From positions 744,001 to 808,000 of the forward strand of contig JAUFSD010000015.1 of assembly GCA_033030425.1 (NCBI GenBank): DNA of 64,000 bases, written 5' to 3'. Origin of the DNA: Verpa conica (taxonomy: Eukaryota > Ascomycota > Pezizomycetes > Pezizales > Morchellaceae). A program made the position numbers and the translations under genes. The notes beneath the pieces are model-generated. The model was not told the DNA's origin and searched no databases. It saw only the letters and a list, made by a program, of their open reading frames with translations. This document shows, in pieces, positions 48,268 to 61,400 of this stretch (the stretch's first letter is position 1; each line of letters opens with the position of its first letter).

Positions 48268-49490
48268 CTAACAACAAAGACCCCTTTCAATTAATAGGAC
48301 TTTCACCAACTCTAAGACCCTCTCACCCTCTACTAAAATAGAAAAAACTTGGTAATAATCATCACTAAACTTAAGCCTCCTAATCAAGCAATGGCCAATA
48401 AAACCTAGATCCCTAACAATCATTCCCATACGATGAAACAAAGGGAGAAGGCGCCTCTTCTGACTCTCTTGATCGCATTCGTCTAGTGCATCAAAAGTCA
48501 AGAATATCTAATCAAAAAATCAAGACGTTCCCACAGGTACTTTGTAGAGCCCTTCAATCTTAGGCTTTCTTTTCTTACCCTCAAGTTTTTTGTACTGTTT
48601 CTTGATTCCTTCCGAGACGTATTCGAGTTGAGTTACAAGTTGCTTAACCAAGCTAGCAAGAATGTCTGCAGGCCTCTGTTGATCCCTCTCCTTGTAGCCA
48701 ATATATATATATGCAACTCTGTAATTCTTTGTAGTTGCTTCGTTTGGAAATAGTCGGTAACAACAGAACTATCACCGCCTTAGCTATAAGAATCATACGG
48801 GAAAATTAAAAGCTGGAGTGCCTTAATCTTTCTAGCTCTAGCTATTAAAACTTCAGTCATCCCTAACCTTTTAGAAAGAATGTATTACAGGACATGCGAA
48901 CCCCATATTATAGGCTCGTGTAATTAATAAAGAAAAAGAAAAAACATACGAATACCAACCCGCCAAAGTAACGGAAATCTGGGCTGCTTTTTTCCCTACT
49001 TCTTAAATTCCGGTGTTCTAGATAATCAATGCCCGGTGTTCTCTTGTCTCCTGTCGCTAATTTCGTTGTGTTTTTTCTCGAATTCTTCTAAATATAGCCA
49101 ATCAAGGATCTTCTCACGGTCTTCATCTAGTTATTAAATAGATCATCAGGTTAGTTACCAAATTTGATATGGGCTATATATCTTTCTTACCGATTCGACG
49201 AGTATCTTCTTGCTGTCTCCAGACCCTCTGGTCACCTGACTCTATCCCGAGGTCTTGATTAAGGAGATTGGTATCCTCCTGCGCGTATGGCTTGATTTTT
49301 CTTGTGAGTGTTCTTTGTCTAAAGTTATCACCCATTGTCGGTAGCTAGGAAAAAGAGCTTTGAGCCTTTCGATCCGCGAGATATGTTGCGAAATATCGCC
49401 CTCTTTAAATAGTCATTTAAGATTACCAATAATTCTCTTAAATCCCTCCCTAGATTCTAATTTTGCTTGGAGCGCCTCTGACTCTAGAAT
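48268..49490 (-). pseudogene. Decayed NLR/NACHT gene, nonsense- and frameshift-bearing
   Basis: Minus-strand relic of a gene like the NLR at 29-33 kb, with recognisable exon order. From 49490: a helical stretch (LQAKLESREGF, IERLKALF), an exon ending ...RRI, then after a GTAAGA...AACTAG intron, KILDWLYLEEF and ISDRRQENTGH. Further on are a P-loop exon relic at about 48815-48841, VAYIYIGYKERDQQRPADIL...LVKQL, and LTFDALDEC...LPLFHRM. Three stops interrupt it (minus-strand codons at 49415-49413, 49028-49026 and 48998-48996), each where tryptophan is expected (TGG to TGA or TAG). The P-loop GAGKT reads RARKI. At least one further frameshift lies near 48740. The copy ends within NACHT; no ankyrin repeats follow. 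Non-functional. Confidence 0.85.
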
Positions 49491-52400
49491 ACACCTTGGA
49501 TAGGTTCATCCAGCTTCTAGCTGTAGTGCTGGGGACTGTGGGTTTGCTTTGGTTAGGTCTCCCTACCATATATTCCTATCTAGAGCTATCCGATACACAA
49601 TTCAACTTTACTACGTATGTTGATGCCAGCACATTTATTAGTCATGAAATATCACTCTGATTTATGAAACCCCCCATACCAAACATATGAATTAATTATA
49701 AATACGTAGAGTCCCAAGGCTAAGTTATAATTCCCATATAACCAGTTAAAAACAACTAACATATAGAAAGTGAAGGTTTAATTGTATCTATCATAGGTAT
49801 GTTCCTTCTAAACGTTGAATTAACCTATACTGTAGTAAACCTCCTAGCTAGGATATCCAAGGAAGTGAGATTTCATTGCCATTAATTACAGAAAGAGTTT
49901 CCTGAAATCGCAAGAGATAAATTCCAGTCCTGCACGCGCAAATAAGCTAGCATGCTACTATAACAGAATACTGATGTTTCTTTACCACTAGAAGACTTCC
50001 GCCCGCTAATAGGTGGGAGGTAAAACTATCTATACACCTCGAGTATTGGGGCCTCTAAATGTCTTTCAAGGCATTTCCCCCCTAAAGCGTATCTGGTATT
50101 GGCAAAACGCAATCATTCTAGCGAAACTAATAAAAAACAAGGGCCTAGGCTCATATAGTATCACTCGTTTATTAAGTACCAAGACAAGAAGAGAACCCGC
50201 TACTTAGCAACAACGCTACATAAGACATTCCACATCCCGTCATTACTCTCTCTCCAACACAAACGCGATAAAAGCCAAACTAGGTCACTCCAGAAAGTCT
50301 TTAGCAGCACCATAAAGGTCTCGTGAAACAGGTCTGGAACACGCCAAATTGCGGAAACTCCCGCCGATATTGATCCGGGCTATAACTCGCGTAAGAAAAA
50401 AAATCCAAGCAAATAATTACTTCTATCGAAAGTTGGAACACTCAGAGTTAAAGGGAAAGTAGGATAGTTAAACCGTCTTACCTCACGAAGCTAACTTTTG
50501 AAAACTTGAGCTTGGGGCCGGATCGCTGAGACAACTTTTTGCGCCATCTGAGACTAGTCCGCCCTTATACTTTGTGCTACGGGTTCACCTAATAACAAGG
50601 TTGTAAGTCACTCCGAGAGGCTCAAAAAGCAAAGCCAATCACCTCCAGTATAATATATATTAGTTTACCCCTGTGCGCCAAAGTACATACGACCAGAAGG
50701 ATACCTGCGCTCATATTCCCCCGTACTGTTGTAATACTACGATACTCAGCGCCTCGCTTTAAGAGTTTGCCAGATCGCACAATTTCGTAAATTGCATTTC
50801 TTAGACCAGAAGTGTTTCCGATTATAGAATTCCCTGGATGAAATAAGCGATAAAAACGACCTCAAAAAACAACCAGCGTCATCTAAATAAGCGCGATTGC
50901 TCGCCACAAGTGTTGGCGAAATTGTGTGAAACAATGGTAAAATTACAAGTGCTCACTCGATTTAAGGGCTCCACCCCGGTTCTAGTTTCCGGACCCATAG
51001 GCTCTCGGCTCCTGTTCTGTGATTTTTTTTGTTTCTTGCCGTTTCCCCTGTCTCGCCTCGTGAGTATTAAGTATGGGACTTCTAGAGCGATTCCTCGTGG
51101 TTAGTGATTTAAACTTTGCCGTGTTTTTGAAAAATTTGTTTTGCCGGGGGATAGCTATTCTGACTATCGCGGGGTGTTTACCCACATGAAAATACTAAGA
51201 TTAAGAGGTAGGTTTTTGCCACTCGTCGCAAACGGAGATATCTCTTACAAAGCGAGTCATTGGTGTAAACAAATATATCAATTTGTTTCTAGGTGTTGTG
51301 CGACGCGTGATCTGGACAAGGGAGAATCTCGGAGTCAGCCCCAATCTCAACATAACCGGCGGATATTATATGATTTCATCTCTGGGTTACGCTGACAGCC
51401 AAACAATAGTTCTATTACTATAGGCGAGAATCGGCCCCGACGCTTTCCGCAGGTTAAGCAACTCCCCTTCCTTTCCCCCTAATATGAAAGCCAGCCACAA
51501 AAGCCACAACATCTTTGGCGCACTATAAGGACCCGGCCTTTCCTCTGGTAAAGAATTAAAGGGAAAAGCCGACCGTTGAAAGTTTAAATAAAGTAGATGC
51601 AATATACTGTGAATTGTGACAACAAAAATGCTGTGTAATGTCCGATTTTATCTTCAAAGCTGCTGTTGTATCTATTCCCGTCTCCTTCCCCACCTCCCCC
51701 AAAGAGAAACAAAGTGACGTCCCATCAGCAAATCAGGCACCACGCGCTAAAAATAGCTAGCCCCCAAATCAAGCCATTCTACGATCTCCCCATGTTGTGG
51801 TAGATTTCGGACCACCACGTACGTGTGTACCTGCGTTAGCGCGAACACCTTGACGAAAGCGGAGAGTTATTGACGAACCTGGATTACGTGCAGGGGAGAC
51901 CTTGTACACGGTTTAAATTACCACTGCTACCTTCGTGTAGGCTGCCGGCAGACCGGTATGTCGAAATTGATGGTGCTTATCGTCCTGCTGGATTAAGGAA
52001 ACGCTGTTGCGGGGGGGGGGAGAAGAGATTTATTTCTTGAAGAGATGGGGGACACAGGCACGGTGGACGAGAAAGACATCTGCTGAACGCGCGGGTCTCA
52101 TCATAACCAAGGTACGGACACGCTGTCATGTCTGTGCTCTGCTACACGCGTTTACTCTTCGTCAATCACAAACGCCTCATTGGCACTGGGCGGGTAGTGA
52201 ATAGTTATGGCCAGGTGGTGCATAGCATACATGTACCTACCAGCTACTCTATAACCACGGGAAGTATCACTGTTTCTTCCGTCTCACGAAGCCTAGCGGA
52301 CACGAGTGTTGCACAAAGTCAGTGTGGTCCTGCGCTGATGATCATGACATACGGCGCTGTTAATTTCAGTTGCCCAATTTTCTTTCTAGAGGGGATTGGT

Positions 52401-53199
52401 CTTTTTTAGGCGCAGCCGTTTACACCCATCGTTGTCGAATTATTCTAAGGCTTCATTTTATTTCTAGTGAGTTAGCCGAAGATGGAAGCGACGGCTCAGT
52501 ATACTCAGAAGCAATCCCTGGGGGGGAGTAGGGAAGAAATAGCATGAGGCGAGTGAGTGAGTGGGGGTTAGAATTGGCCAATGAGAGACTCTTTACCCCT
52601 GACGCTTACAGTGCAGTGGTTCGGTTCGACAGGGCTGGATGAGGCGTGGAGAAGCAGCAACGGCAACAGGAGGGATATGATATGCGCTGGGGGACTGGAG
52701 ATGCTGGGGGATAATGCAGACACTGGGATAATGCAGATGCTGTCCGGCGCCTGCAGGCTTTGGCAACAACATCTCGTGCTTCTTGTCTCTCCCCTTTTCA
52801 TTTGCCCTTTGCTTTTCTTTTCTTTTCTTTCCTTTCCTTCCCTTCCCTCCCCTACCCTTCCTTCCCTACCCTTTCTCTCACTCTCACTCCCCCTCTCTCT
52901 CACACTCTTTTCTTCCCTTTTCTTCCCTTCCCTTCCCTCCCCCTCCTCCCCTCCCTACCATCACGGCTCTCCCCAAAAAAGTACGTTTTGCTGTCCTTCA
53001 TTTATCAGCAAACTGCTAGACGTCGTTCCTTCTTTGGCAATCCCTCCCCCGCCTAGTCTCTCCTTTATTTTCTAATTGTGTTGCCATCCACTCATTCGGC
53101 TCATATCAGAAAAATCAATTAATCATAACTCATAACTACCTAACCAATTGACAAGAATTTATTTTCTGCTCAATTGAAATTCAATCGTTAAAAAAAAAA
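49491..53199. other. Long gap between NLR relic and SH3 gene
   Basis: About 3.7 kb. 49490-49760 may include the eroded 5' end of the NLR relic. 50200-52500 shows no coding region on either strand. 52560-53199 is the SH3 gene promoter, with a long pyrimidine tract. Confidence 0.45.
52797..52955 (+). promoter_or_regulatory. CT-rich tract upstream of the SH3 membrane protein gene
   Basis: About 160 bp almost entirely C and T on the coding strand (CTTTTCTTTTCTTTCCTTTC and similar), ending about 245 bp before the ATG at 53200. Pyrimidine tracts just upstream of transcription starts are common in strongly expressed fungal genes; the role here is inferred from position. Confidence 0.45.
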
Positions 53200-55221
53200 A
53201 TGGAAGCCCACAGACATCACCGTCGTTCGCGTGTGCTGCGTCGCGATGCCCATGCTCATATCCATGATCATGCAAAGAGAGAAATAGTAACACAAGTCGA
53301 TATTGTTTATGTTACTGCAAGCAACACCGCTGGAGGGAAAGTAACTGGCTATCAAACTCAGGATGATGATGATAGTACTTCAACAACCGTACAGGTTAAG
53401 ACATCTTCTACTTCACAAACAAAGACAACAACTACTGCACAGGCAAAGACAACTACTACTTCCCAAGCAAGGACAACTGCTACTTCTCAAGTAAAGTCAA
53501 CTACTACTTCTCAAATAAAGCCAACTACAACCACAACCCCTAAGACAACTGCAACCCCGGAGCCAGAAACTACTACTCAACCTACTACTACTACTCAGGC
53601 TACTACTCAACCTACTAGTGATGCTACTTCGGAGACTACCTCTGAGACCGCTGAGGCTGATTCAACTACTGAGGAGGCAAGGAAAACTGCGTCTTCAAGT
53701 GCTGGGGATGGTGAGTCGTGAATTTCTCTGATATTGGATGTGCGTAGACTGAGAATTGTAGAAACGCCAATTACTACTACGGAATCTTCAACTTCGTCTC
53801 AAACTACCTTCAGCACTCGTGCCTCTTCTATGAAAAGTATCTCCTCTACAGTCGCACTTGAGTCTGCTACTGGTACCATTGCTTCAGCTACCTCGACTAG
53901 CACCGCTGCACCCGCCTCAAGCGGAATGTCAACCACTGCAACTGTCGGTCTGATTGCTGGAGCCGCTGCAATCCTCGTGGTGGTTGGCGCATTTGCACTT
54001 TTCTTTTACCGCAGAAGGTCGCAAAAGAAGGCGGCCGCAGCCTATGGAAAGACTGAAGATGAAAAGCGCGGTGCTGTTGGGGGCAGAGGGCATGGAATCG
54101 ATTATAACGAGAAGGCCGATGATGTTCCTTTAGCTACATCCGATAGGGCACCGAGGGTTTCCCTTCGCCCTGTTACACAGTTCCTCCCTAACCTAATGAC
54201 TTCACCGGCCGCCAATACAGCGCAACAAGCAACCGGCACTTCTCCAACTGGTCTTGCTGCCTCGGCCGCCTCGGATACTCGCAAGGCTCCACCACCAGCT
54301 CTGAACCTCGTTAGATCCGACAATATTGCTTCGTCCCCAACTACCGGTAGCTTCACCACTGCCCCCCTTGTCGCTCCATCTATTGTTTCTCCCGTTGGCT
54401 CTACCTTCACAGATGCAACAGTTACCTCTGCTGCTATTGCCGCTAATGGTGGGATTGGACCTAACCCCGTTCATCGTGTTCAAATGGACTTTAAACCCTC
54501 CATGGGCGACGAGCTCGAGCTCCGTGCCGGATCTCTCGTCCGTATGCTGCACGAGTATGACGATGGCTGGGCACTCTGTATCCGTCTTGACCGTTCTCAG
54601 CAAGGTGTCTGCCCGCGTACCTGTCTTTCTCAGCGTCCTGTTAAGCCTCGTCCTCAGGGTCCTCCTGGGTCCCCTCCACAAGGTCGCCCTGGCTACGCAC
54701 CTGGGCCTAATAGTCGTCCTCAGAGCCCTGCTGGAAATGGCCCCATCCGCCCATACTCCCCCGCTGGTAGCCCTGGTATGCGAGTTCAGATCCCTAGCCC
54801 TAACGCGCGTAATTTCAGTCCCCAGTCCCCATCTTTGGCACATCCTCACTCTCCAGGTGTCGGCTACGTAAAGGCCCAATACCGTCCCGCTGGTGAATCC
54901 GCACCTAAGGTCGAATCAGTTCCCAGTACACCGATCACTTCTGCCCCATCTTCACCTATTACCAAGTCGTCTCCTCCTCCAAGCTTGAGGGTTGGTCCTC
55001 CACCCCAGATCCTTGTTTCTGCTGCCCCCGACTCTCGTCCTTCGAGTCCGACCGGCTCTAGGCCACAAAGCCCTGTAAGCGCACCTTCTCCACAGTTCGC
55101 GCCAGTCAAGCCAAGTCCTTTGAGCAATGAGCAACGGGCCAGCATTGTGGTCGTTGAGGAAACTGTAGTTGTTGAGCAGCCGGCGGCAAATTCTGAACAA
55201 GTTACTTTTCATGCCATGTAA
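53200..55221 (+). CDS. Single-pass membrane protein with Ser/Thr-rich ectodomain and cytosolic SH3 domain
   Basis: Exons 53200..53710 and 53762..55221 give 656 residues. The N-terminal 40 residues are His/Arg-rich (AHRHHRRSRVLRRDAHAH...HAKRE) without an obvious signal peptide. Residues 50-220 are Thr/Ser/Lys-rich with TTTSQ-type repeats, likely O-glycosylated. A transmembrane helix lies at about 232-253 (VGLIAGAAAILVVVGAFALF) followed by RRR, giving an outside N-terminus. The SH3 domain is at about 408-460: VQMDFKPSMGDELEL, LVRMLHEYDDGWALC, GVCPRTCL. A Pro/Ser-rich tail with many SP and RPQSP units follows. The layout resembles fungal wall-stress sensor-like or polarity SH3 proteins; partners are unknown. 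The 51-bp intron keeps frame (GAT-G|AA). Ten A residues abut the ATG. Confidence 0.88.
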
Positions 55222-58200
55222 AATATGGTGAATTTTCTTTCCTCAAACGAGAGGGAGAAATAAATGAAAGAGTAAGTTTGTAATGGAGTTGGGGGGGGAA
55301 ATGGCGTCTGTTTTGTTCGTGGGCTAGAGTGCTCCTTTTATGAATGCGATGTAAGGGGGTTGTTTTGTTTTTTCTTTTCTTTTCCTGTTCAGTTGGGACT
55401 CTTGTATTTCCCCTCATATATCCCTTTCCCGTGTTTATCGTATATCACCTGGTGCGTTATATCTCTTCTTGCTTTACTTGAGCTATATTCTGCTATCTTC
55501 ATCCTGGTTTCCAGGTTTTACAGATCTTCCCCCCTTTCCCGGGGGTGGGTTATTTTATAACAGATCCACTTGTGGGACTGGTACTTATTACTTCGATTCT
55601 ATTTGTAAAGTTTGGTTGTTGTTTTTCTACTACCTTATGTGTTTGTGTGAGATGTTTTTTGATATGGTTAATTATGTGGATGGGTTGGATGGATAGGATA
55701 GGATAGGATTTGATGGGGTGATGATAGGTTAGGAGGTGGTTCGTGTTTATTTGGGTGATGTGGTGGATGTAGGAATGGAATTGAATTCGTTTGATTTCGG
55801 GACTGATTAAACAATGTGATTAAGTGAGGGGTTGAATATATGTGGGAGTTAGAAAAAAAATACCTTAGCGTAATACAACTCCGTGATCCGTGATAGTATC
55901 GGCATAGACTGCCTACTCTGAATCGTGCATCTAGGTCGCTTCTTTGTTCCTAAAGGGATAGTAAATTTAAGCACTGATACGACGCAGGGGTCCCATCAGG
56001 GATTATAGGTAAGGACTTCTCTCCGTGGAGTGGAGCCAGGATCGAGAACGGGTTGGCGGTTTTGGTAAAGGCTCCCGGTGAGTAGTGGTACTTATTGCCT
56101 CGAGGTTAGCTACAAAGCAAGTGAGAATCCAAGGGGTCCTGGCGGTTAATCGCTAGGCATAAAGGTGTGAGCTTGAAGACACATTTTTTGCGAATGTTCT
56201 TGACCTCGCAGGTTCAGAACTCCAAAGGTAGATCTTGTATAGCTAGCATAACTACTCGTAAGTTATAGGCTGTATATAAGTTCTTCTCTGATGAAGGGTT
56301 GACTTGATTGTATTTTTTGATACTATATCATGACTAATGGTGTAAGAAATGTGATCTTTGCGATTTTTATGGTAAAGGTTGTAGGGGGGGGGGGTGATTT
56401 TGAGGACTAGGGGAGTTTTACTATGGTTATGAGTTATGGATCGAAGAATGTCGGGATGGCCCTGTATAAAGTGGTAGTTTTGCTTCTTACATGTATGTAG
56501 TCTGCATAATGACGTCAATTTTATGCTTAATAGATGCACGAACCTCGATAATGTGTAGTTTCATGATTGTACTTTTCGTAACGAAAAAGAGAAGTGATTG
56601 TGACAATTAGGTACACCTTGAGTATGTGTATGTACTTCTGCACGCCTAGCCTTTGGCGTTAATTGTAGATTAGTAATCTCTATCTTACAGCATCTATTTG
56701 ATGGTAGAGATGGTGGAAGATAGAAGTTGTTTCTACACGAGAGGATAGAAGGTATACTAATATAGAAGACTCTCCGGCCTTTAATTTGTGGATTATAGAC
56801 TGTCATGCCGCGAGTAGTGTTTTGTATCTAGTTTATACTTGTGACACGAGTGATTATATATGATGCCAATGATCGTCACATCATCTAAAATTAATTCAAG
56901 CCACCCATGCATAAACCATCCCTTATGGGCCAGCCAACAAACTAATAAAGAACAGATTGTACTTTATGTAAATCCCAGCTTCTATCGAAGTGCCACACTG
57001 TTGATGACATTTTGATTAATCATTAAATATCATGATAAGATGATTAAGGGGGTTAAGATGTTCGATGATTAAAGTTATATTAGTATTATATATATAAAAG
57101 GCTGCTGATAAAATTAATGATTAATTTAGTTTGTGTGTGGCGGAGTCTCTATTATAGATTCTATGATTCTGGAATGTGTTCAGTATCACCACGGTCGGTA
57201 GCTTTGCCCAATGGTATATTCTTAACAGCTTTTGGATTTAGCGCAGGAGAGTGGAAGATGCGTTCTGTATAGTTAGTACTTGGGATGATGATAACAATAG
57301 CCAACTTACTCAAAGCCTTAGTTGCTATAAAGTACCCGCCCACACACATGGCAACCACTGCAGAGCCTCATCTTATTACCTCCCCTGCGCCTATATAAAA
57401 CCATATAAGCATAAACAAATTCATACTCTATTCTGTCTAGATTTGGGTTTTTTATTATAAACTGTTGTTGTAGTGCCTATTTTCGGTTGGAATTGAGGTA
57501 CGGTTATAACTATATAGGCGAGTAGGTATTTTGTCCCTCTACAATACAAGCTACTTTAGCAACTCCTAAAATTAGCTATTAGCTATAGAGTACCCTTAGG
57601 TCAGCTAAGATAACTTAAGCTTTCCTAAAGGCAGAACACCTGATCAAACTCAATGTAGCTATACCAATTATCAACAAAAAGGGGCCCTGTTCTATATAAA
57701 AGTAGTGAGGGACCCCGGCGCCGGCCTGAGGTTTAATCCAAGAAAAGGATAATATCTTATGGCTTCTGTTAATTGATCTATGAACAAGTAGTTAGAAATA
57801 GCTATGTGCATGCACGCACTATTGATAACTAAACACTACAACTTGTGACTAGTATCGAATTTACTGTAACTAGAGTAAATACAAATAGAAACTGGTAAAT
57901 AGAAGGGGCGCTTAATCTAGGCATATATTGGTATTTTTGTACTTAAGACTACCCTTGGGCTGAGGTAGGCATTCTGTTTATCGCCTAGCTTCTGTAGATC
58001 TATGTTTTTTACACTGAACGAATTGCCCTGAACGAAGTGAAGGGGTATAGGTGTGGGAGAAGGGCCTAGCAGGCTTTTAGTTGGCTGCTTCGTTCAGGGC
58101 ATACGACGCTCCTTAGGGTGAAGGCATCGCGGTATCAGTATGGATAGTTGCTTGCATATATATAGATAGCTATCACTGGTGGATAAATACTATATATATC

Positions 58201-58447
58201 TGTTCGAGGCGCGTACCCGCAAGGATGTTTCAGGTTCGGCGCTTTTATAAGCACTGCAGTTGGTGAGAGCTCTAATTGCGGTTCAAGCAACCACAACCTT
58301 GTTAATATCCACCTTTAGGCGTATTTAGTATATATAGAGAGTGTAAAGTCCCTAGTAGCATCAATGAATCCTACTTGTGTATTACACCGCCAAGAATCTT
58401 GATTACTATAGAGACATTTATTAGGGTCTACTATAATTTGTGTCGAC
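55222..58447. other. Long AT-rich gap
   Basis: About 3.2 kb with no recognised gene. It contains a short GGATA repeat near 55690-55707, long AT runs, a G-tract near 56385-56394, and the 14-bp hairpin at 58024-58101. The last few hundred bases should contain the promoter of the ankyrin gene. Confidence 0.45.
58024..58101. repeat. Perfect 14-bp inverted repeat with 50-bp loop
   Basis: TGCCCTGAACGAAG at 58024-58037 is the exact reverse complement of 58088-58101. An extra CTGAACGAA copy lies just before it (58014-58022). It could form a hairpin or be a tiny transposon remnant. Confidence 0.65.
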
Positions 58448-61400
58448 ATGGCCTTTGGATATTCGATCGGAGACATCGTTGCCTTGAGTACCCTCGCAGT
58501 AAAGATCATCCAAGCACTAGATGAGAGTAGAGGTGCTGCCGCCGATTATAAATCCCTAGCAGAACATCTTCGTTCTCTCACCAGGTCACTTCATGCTGTT
58601 ACTGGTATTTTCTTCTATGCTTCACCAACTACTGGCTACTCCCGTGACCTGTTAAATGGTATTAAGCATGAGTTCGACTGCTGTAAACGGCTTATGGATG
58701 AATTCTTGGCTAGTTCCAGGAAGTATACCGAGTCTGTCCTTAACGGCCAAGGTGCATGGTTCAAGCAAGAATTCAGAAAGATAATATGGAGCTTATACAA
58801 AAAAGAGGATGTGCAGAAGCTACAGATAAATCTACAGGGTCATATTAGTGCTTTTCAGCAGTATGCCCTTGCTATTAATCGGTAAATTACACTCCACCTA
58901 GTTTTTAATCTATTTAAAATAAATGTTAATATTTACCTTCGGTTTATCTTAACCTTGCCGAGTTTCTGCTAATTTAAGTAGGGAGAGTAATGCCCGGATA
59001 GAGCAGAAACTTATCGGCGTCTCTGAAGCAAATTATAGGATTGAGCAGAAATCAATCGAAAATTCAGAGGCGAACTCCCGGATTGAGCTTAGGATGGAGA
59101 AGATACTTAGCCTCCTCGAGACCTCCCCCAGTCAGCTCCCTAAATTGATTGGCTACCCATGGGAAGGGGGGTTGGATAAAAACCAGGAGCTAATCTACTT
59201 TGAAGATGTTTTGGGTAGAACTGTGGTTCTACCTCCTATCCTTTGTATTAGCAAAGAGGTATATTGATATTCAACCTTATACAAAAGAGGGCTATAATTT
59301 ATATTGACTATCTATAGACCTTTCACGATGTCTTAGTGGTTATGTTTAGAAGTCTTCCTGGGCAGAGACGGATTGCTCGAAAAGAGTATGAGGTTACAGA
59401 AGATTCGGAGGGGGGTATAATTCAAGATTCCGACTGGGAGGATAAGGTAATTCCAGGGGCCCGGATTACGATGGCAATTACGATTAAGACGACTGTTACG
59501 GTGGCTCCCAGCTCTGGGTTGGAGAGCAACAGATGCTCTAAATGTAGTAGATGCAGTAATTTAAATGCTGGGGTTATGCCAGAGAAAGGCTACTTGAAAT
59601 GGTACTTATCAAGCCTATTTTGAATATTCAGGTGGTGTCTTATCACATTACAGTAGCAGATTCTAACTGACCTTGGATAGTCGTCAATGTAGTTTGGTTT
59701 TCCGAACATTTGATGTGGAAGTCGACCGAATGATGGGGCCAGAATCTTCGTCGCAACGGATCACTGAACTGCCAGAATCTTCAAAGGTGCGAAATGCCGT
59801 GGCAGGAAAAAAAGCGAAAGTTTCTACTGTATCTCGAGCGCCTCGAAAAAAGACAAAAGGAAGGATGAGAGAACCAAGTGAAGAATACATGTTTCGGCGG
59901 ATCCATTACCTCCGAGAGGTTCCCAAATCGTCTTCGAATTCAAAAATTTCTAAAGCAAAATTCCATGAACAAACAATCCATGCAGCGGCGGCAGATGGAA
60001 ACCTAGAGCTGGTGAAGGCGTTTCTTTCGAAGTCAGTGGATATAAAGACATTAGTAAATGAGCCATTAGCAAATGAGGTGGGGGATATAAGGACACCGCT
60101 CCAAGCAGCCTCAGGAGGAGGACATCTAGAGATCATAGAGCTCCTTCTTTTGAATGGAGCTGATATAAATGTGGGCCCAGGCGAAATCAATGGACGAACA
60201 GCACTTCAAGCAGCTGCAGGAGAAGGACATCTAGAAGCCACGCGTTATCTGGTTTCACATGGAGCCAGTGTAAATACAGGTCCAGCAGAAAATTATGGAC
60301 GAACAGCGCTCCAAGCAGCTGCAGAAAATGGGCATTTAGAAGTCGCGAAGTTTCTGCTTGGACATGGGGCCAATGTCAATACGGACCCGGCGAGGGTCGG
60401 TGGGAGAGCAGCACTCCAAGCAGCTGCGGGAATGGGGCATCTAAAAACAATCGAGGCCCTTATTTTGCATGGAGCTGATGTCAACGCAGCTCCAGGAGCA
60501 GAATATGGGCGAACAGCACTCCAAGCAGCCGCAGAAGGGGGGTACTTAGAAATCGTAGAGCTCCTGCTTTCACATAAGGCCAGTGTAAACGCGGACTCTG
60601 GATCATTCAATGGGCGAACAGCGCTACAGGCAGCTGCTGAAAATGGAAATACAGAGATCATGGAGTTTCTGCTTTCACACGAAGCTAATGTAAACGCAGA
60701 TGGATCGGAGTTCTGCGGGAGAACAGCACTCCAAGCAGCCGCACACAAAGGAAATTTAGATGCTATAGGCCTTTTACTTTCAAGCGGGGCTGATATTAAC
60801 CAAGGGTCTGGGCTGGGGGGTGGGCGAACTGCACTCCAGGCAGCTGCAGAAGAGGGTCACGTAGAAGCCGTGGAGTTCCTACTCTCCTATGGGGCAAATG
60901 TCAACGAGGATCCAGGAGAATTCAACGGACGAGCAGCAATTCAGGCAGCCGCAGGAGGAGGTCACCTAGAGATCGTAAAGGTTCTACTTTCACATGGAGC
61001 CGATATAAACACCAGCCCAGGAGAAGAGAATGGACGAACAGCGCTCCAAGCAGCTGCAGGAAGTGGGAATCTAGAAATCATCAAATTACTACTTTCAAGT
61101 GGAGCTGATGTAGACGCGGATCCAGCAGAGGTCCATGGGCGAACAGCACTCCAAGCAGCTGCAGAGGAAGGGCACCTGGAAGTTGTACGTTTTCTGATTT
61201 CACATGGAGCCGATGTGAATGCAGATCCAGCAGAGACCTCAGGGCGAACAGCACTCCAAGCAGCTGCAGGAAACGGGAACCATCAGGAAGTTATTAAATT
61301 ACTGCTTTCACATGGAGCCGATGTGAACGCAGGTCCAGCAGAAAATTATGGACGAACAGCACTCCAAGCAGCTGCAGAAATTGGAAATCTAGAAACAATC

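Noticed and set aside
56199..56230. GGTTCAGAACTCC, resembling a tRNA T-arm
   Set aside because: No acceptor, D or anticodon stems can be paired around it; no tRNA found in the window.
60293..60748. Long minus-strand frame across the ankyrin array
   Set aside because: Mirror of the repetitive 105-bp units; not an independent gene.
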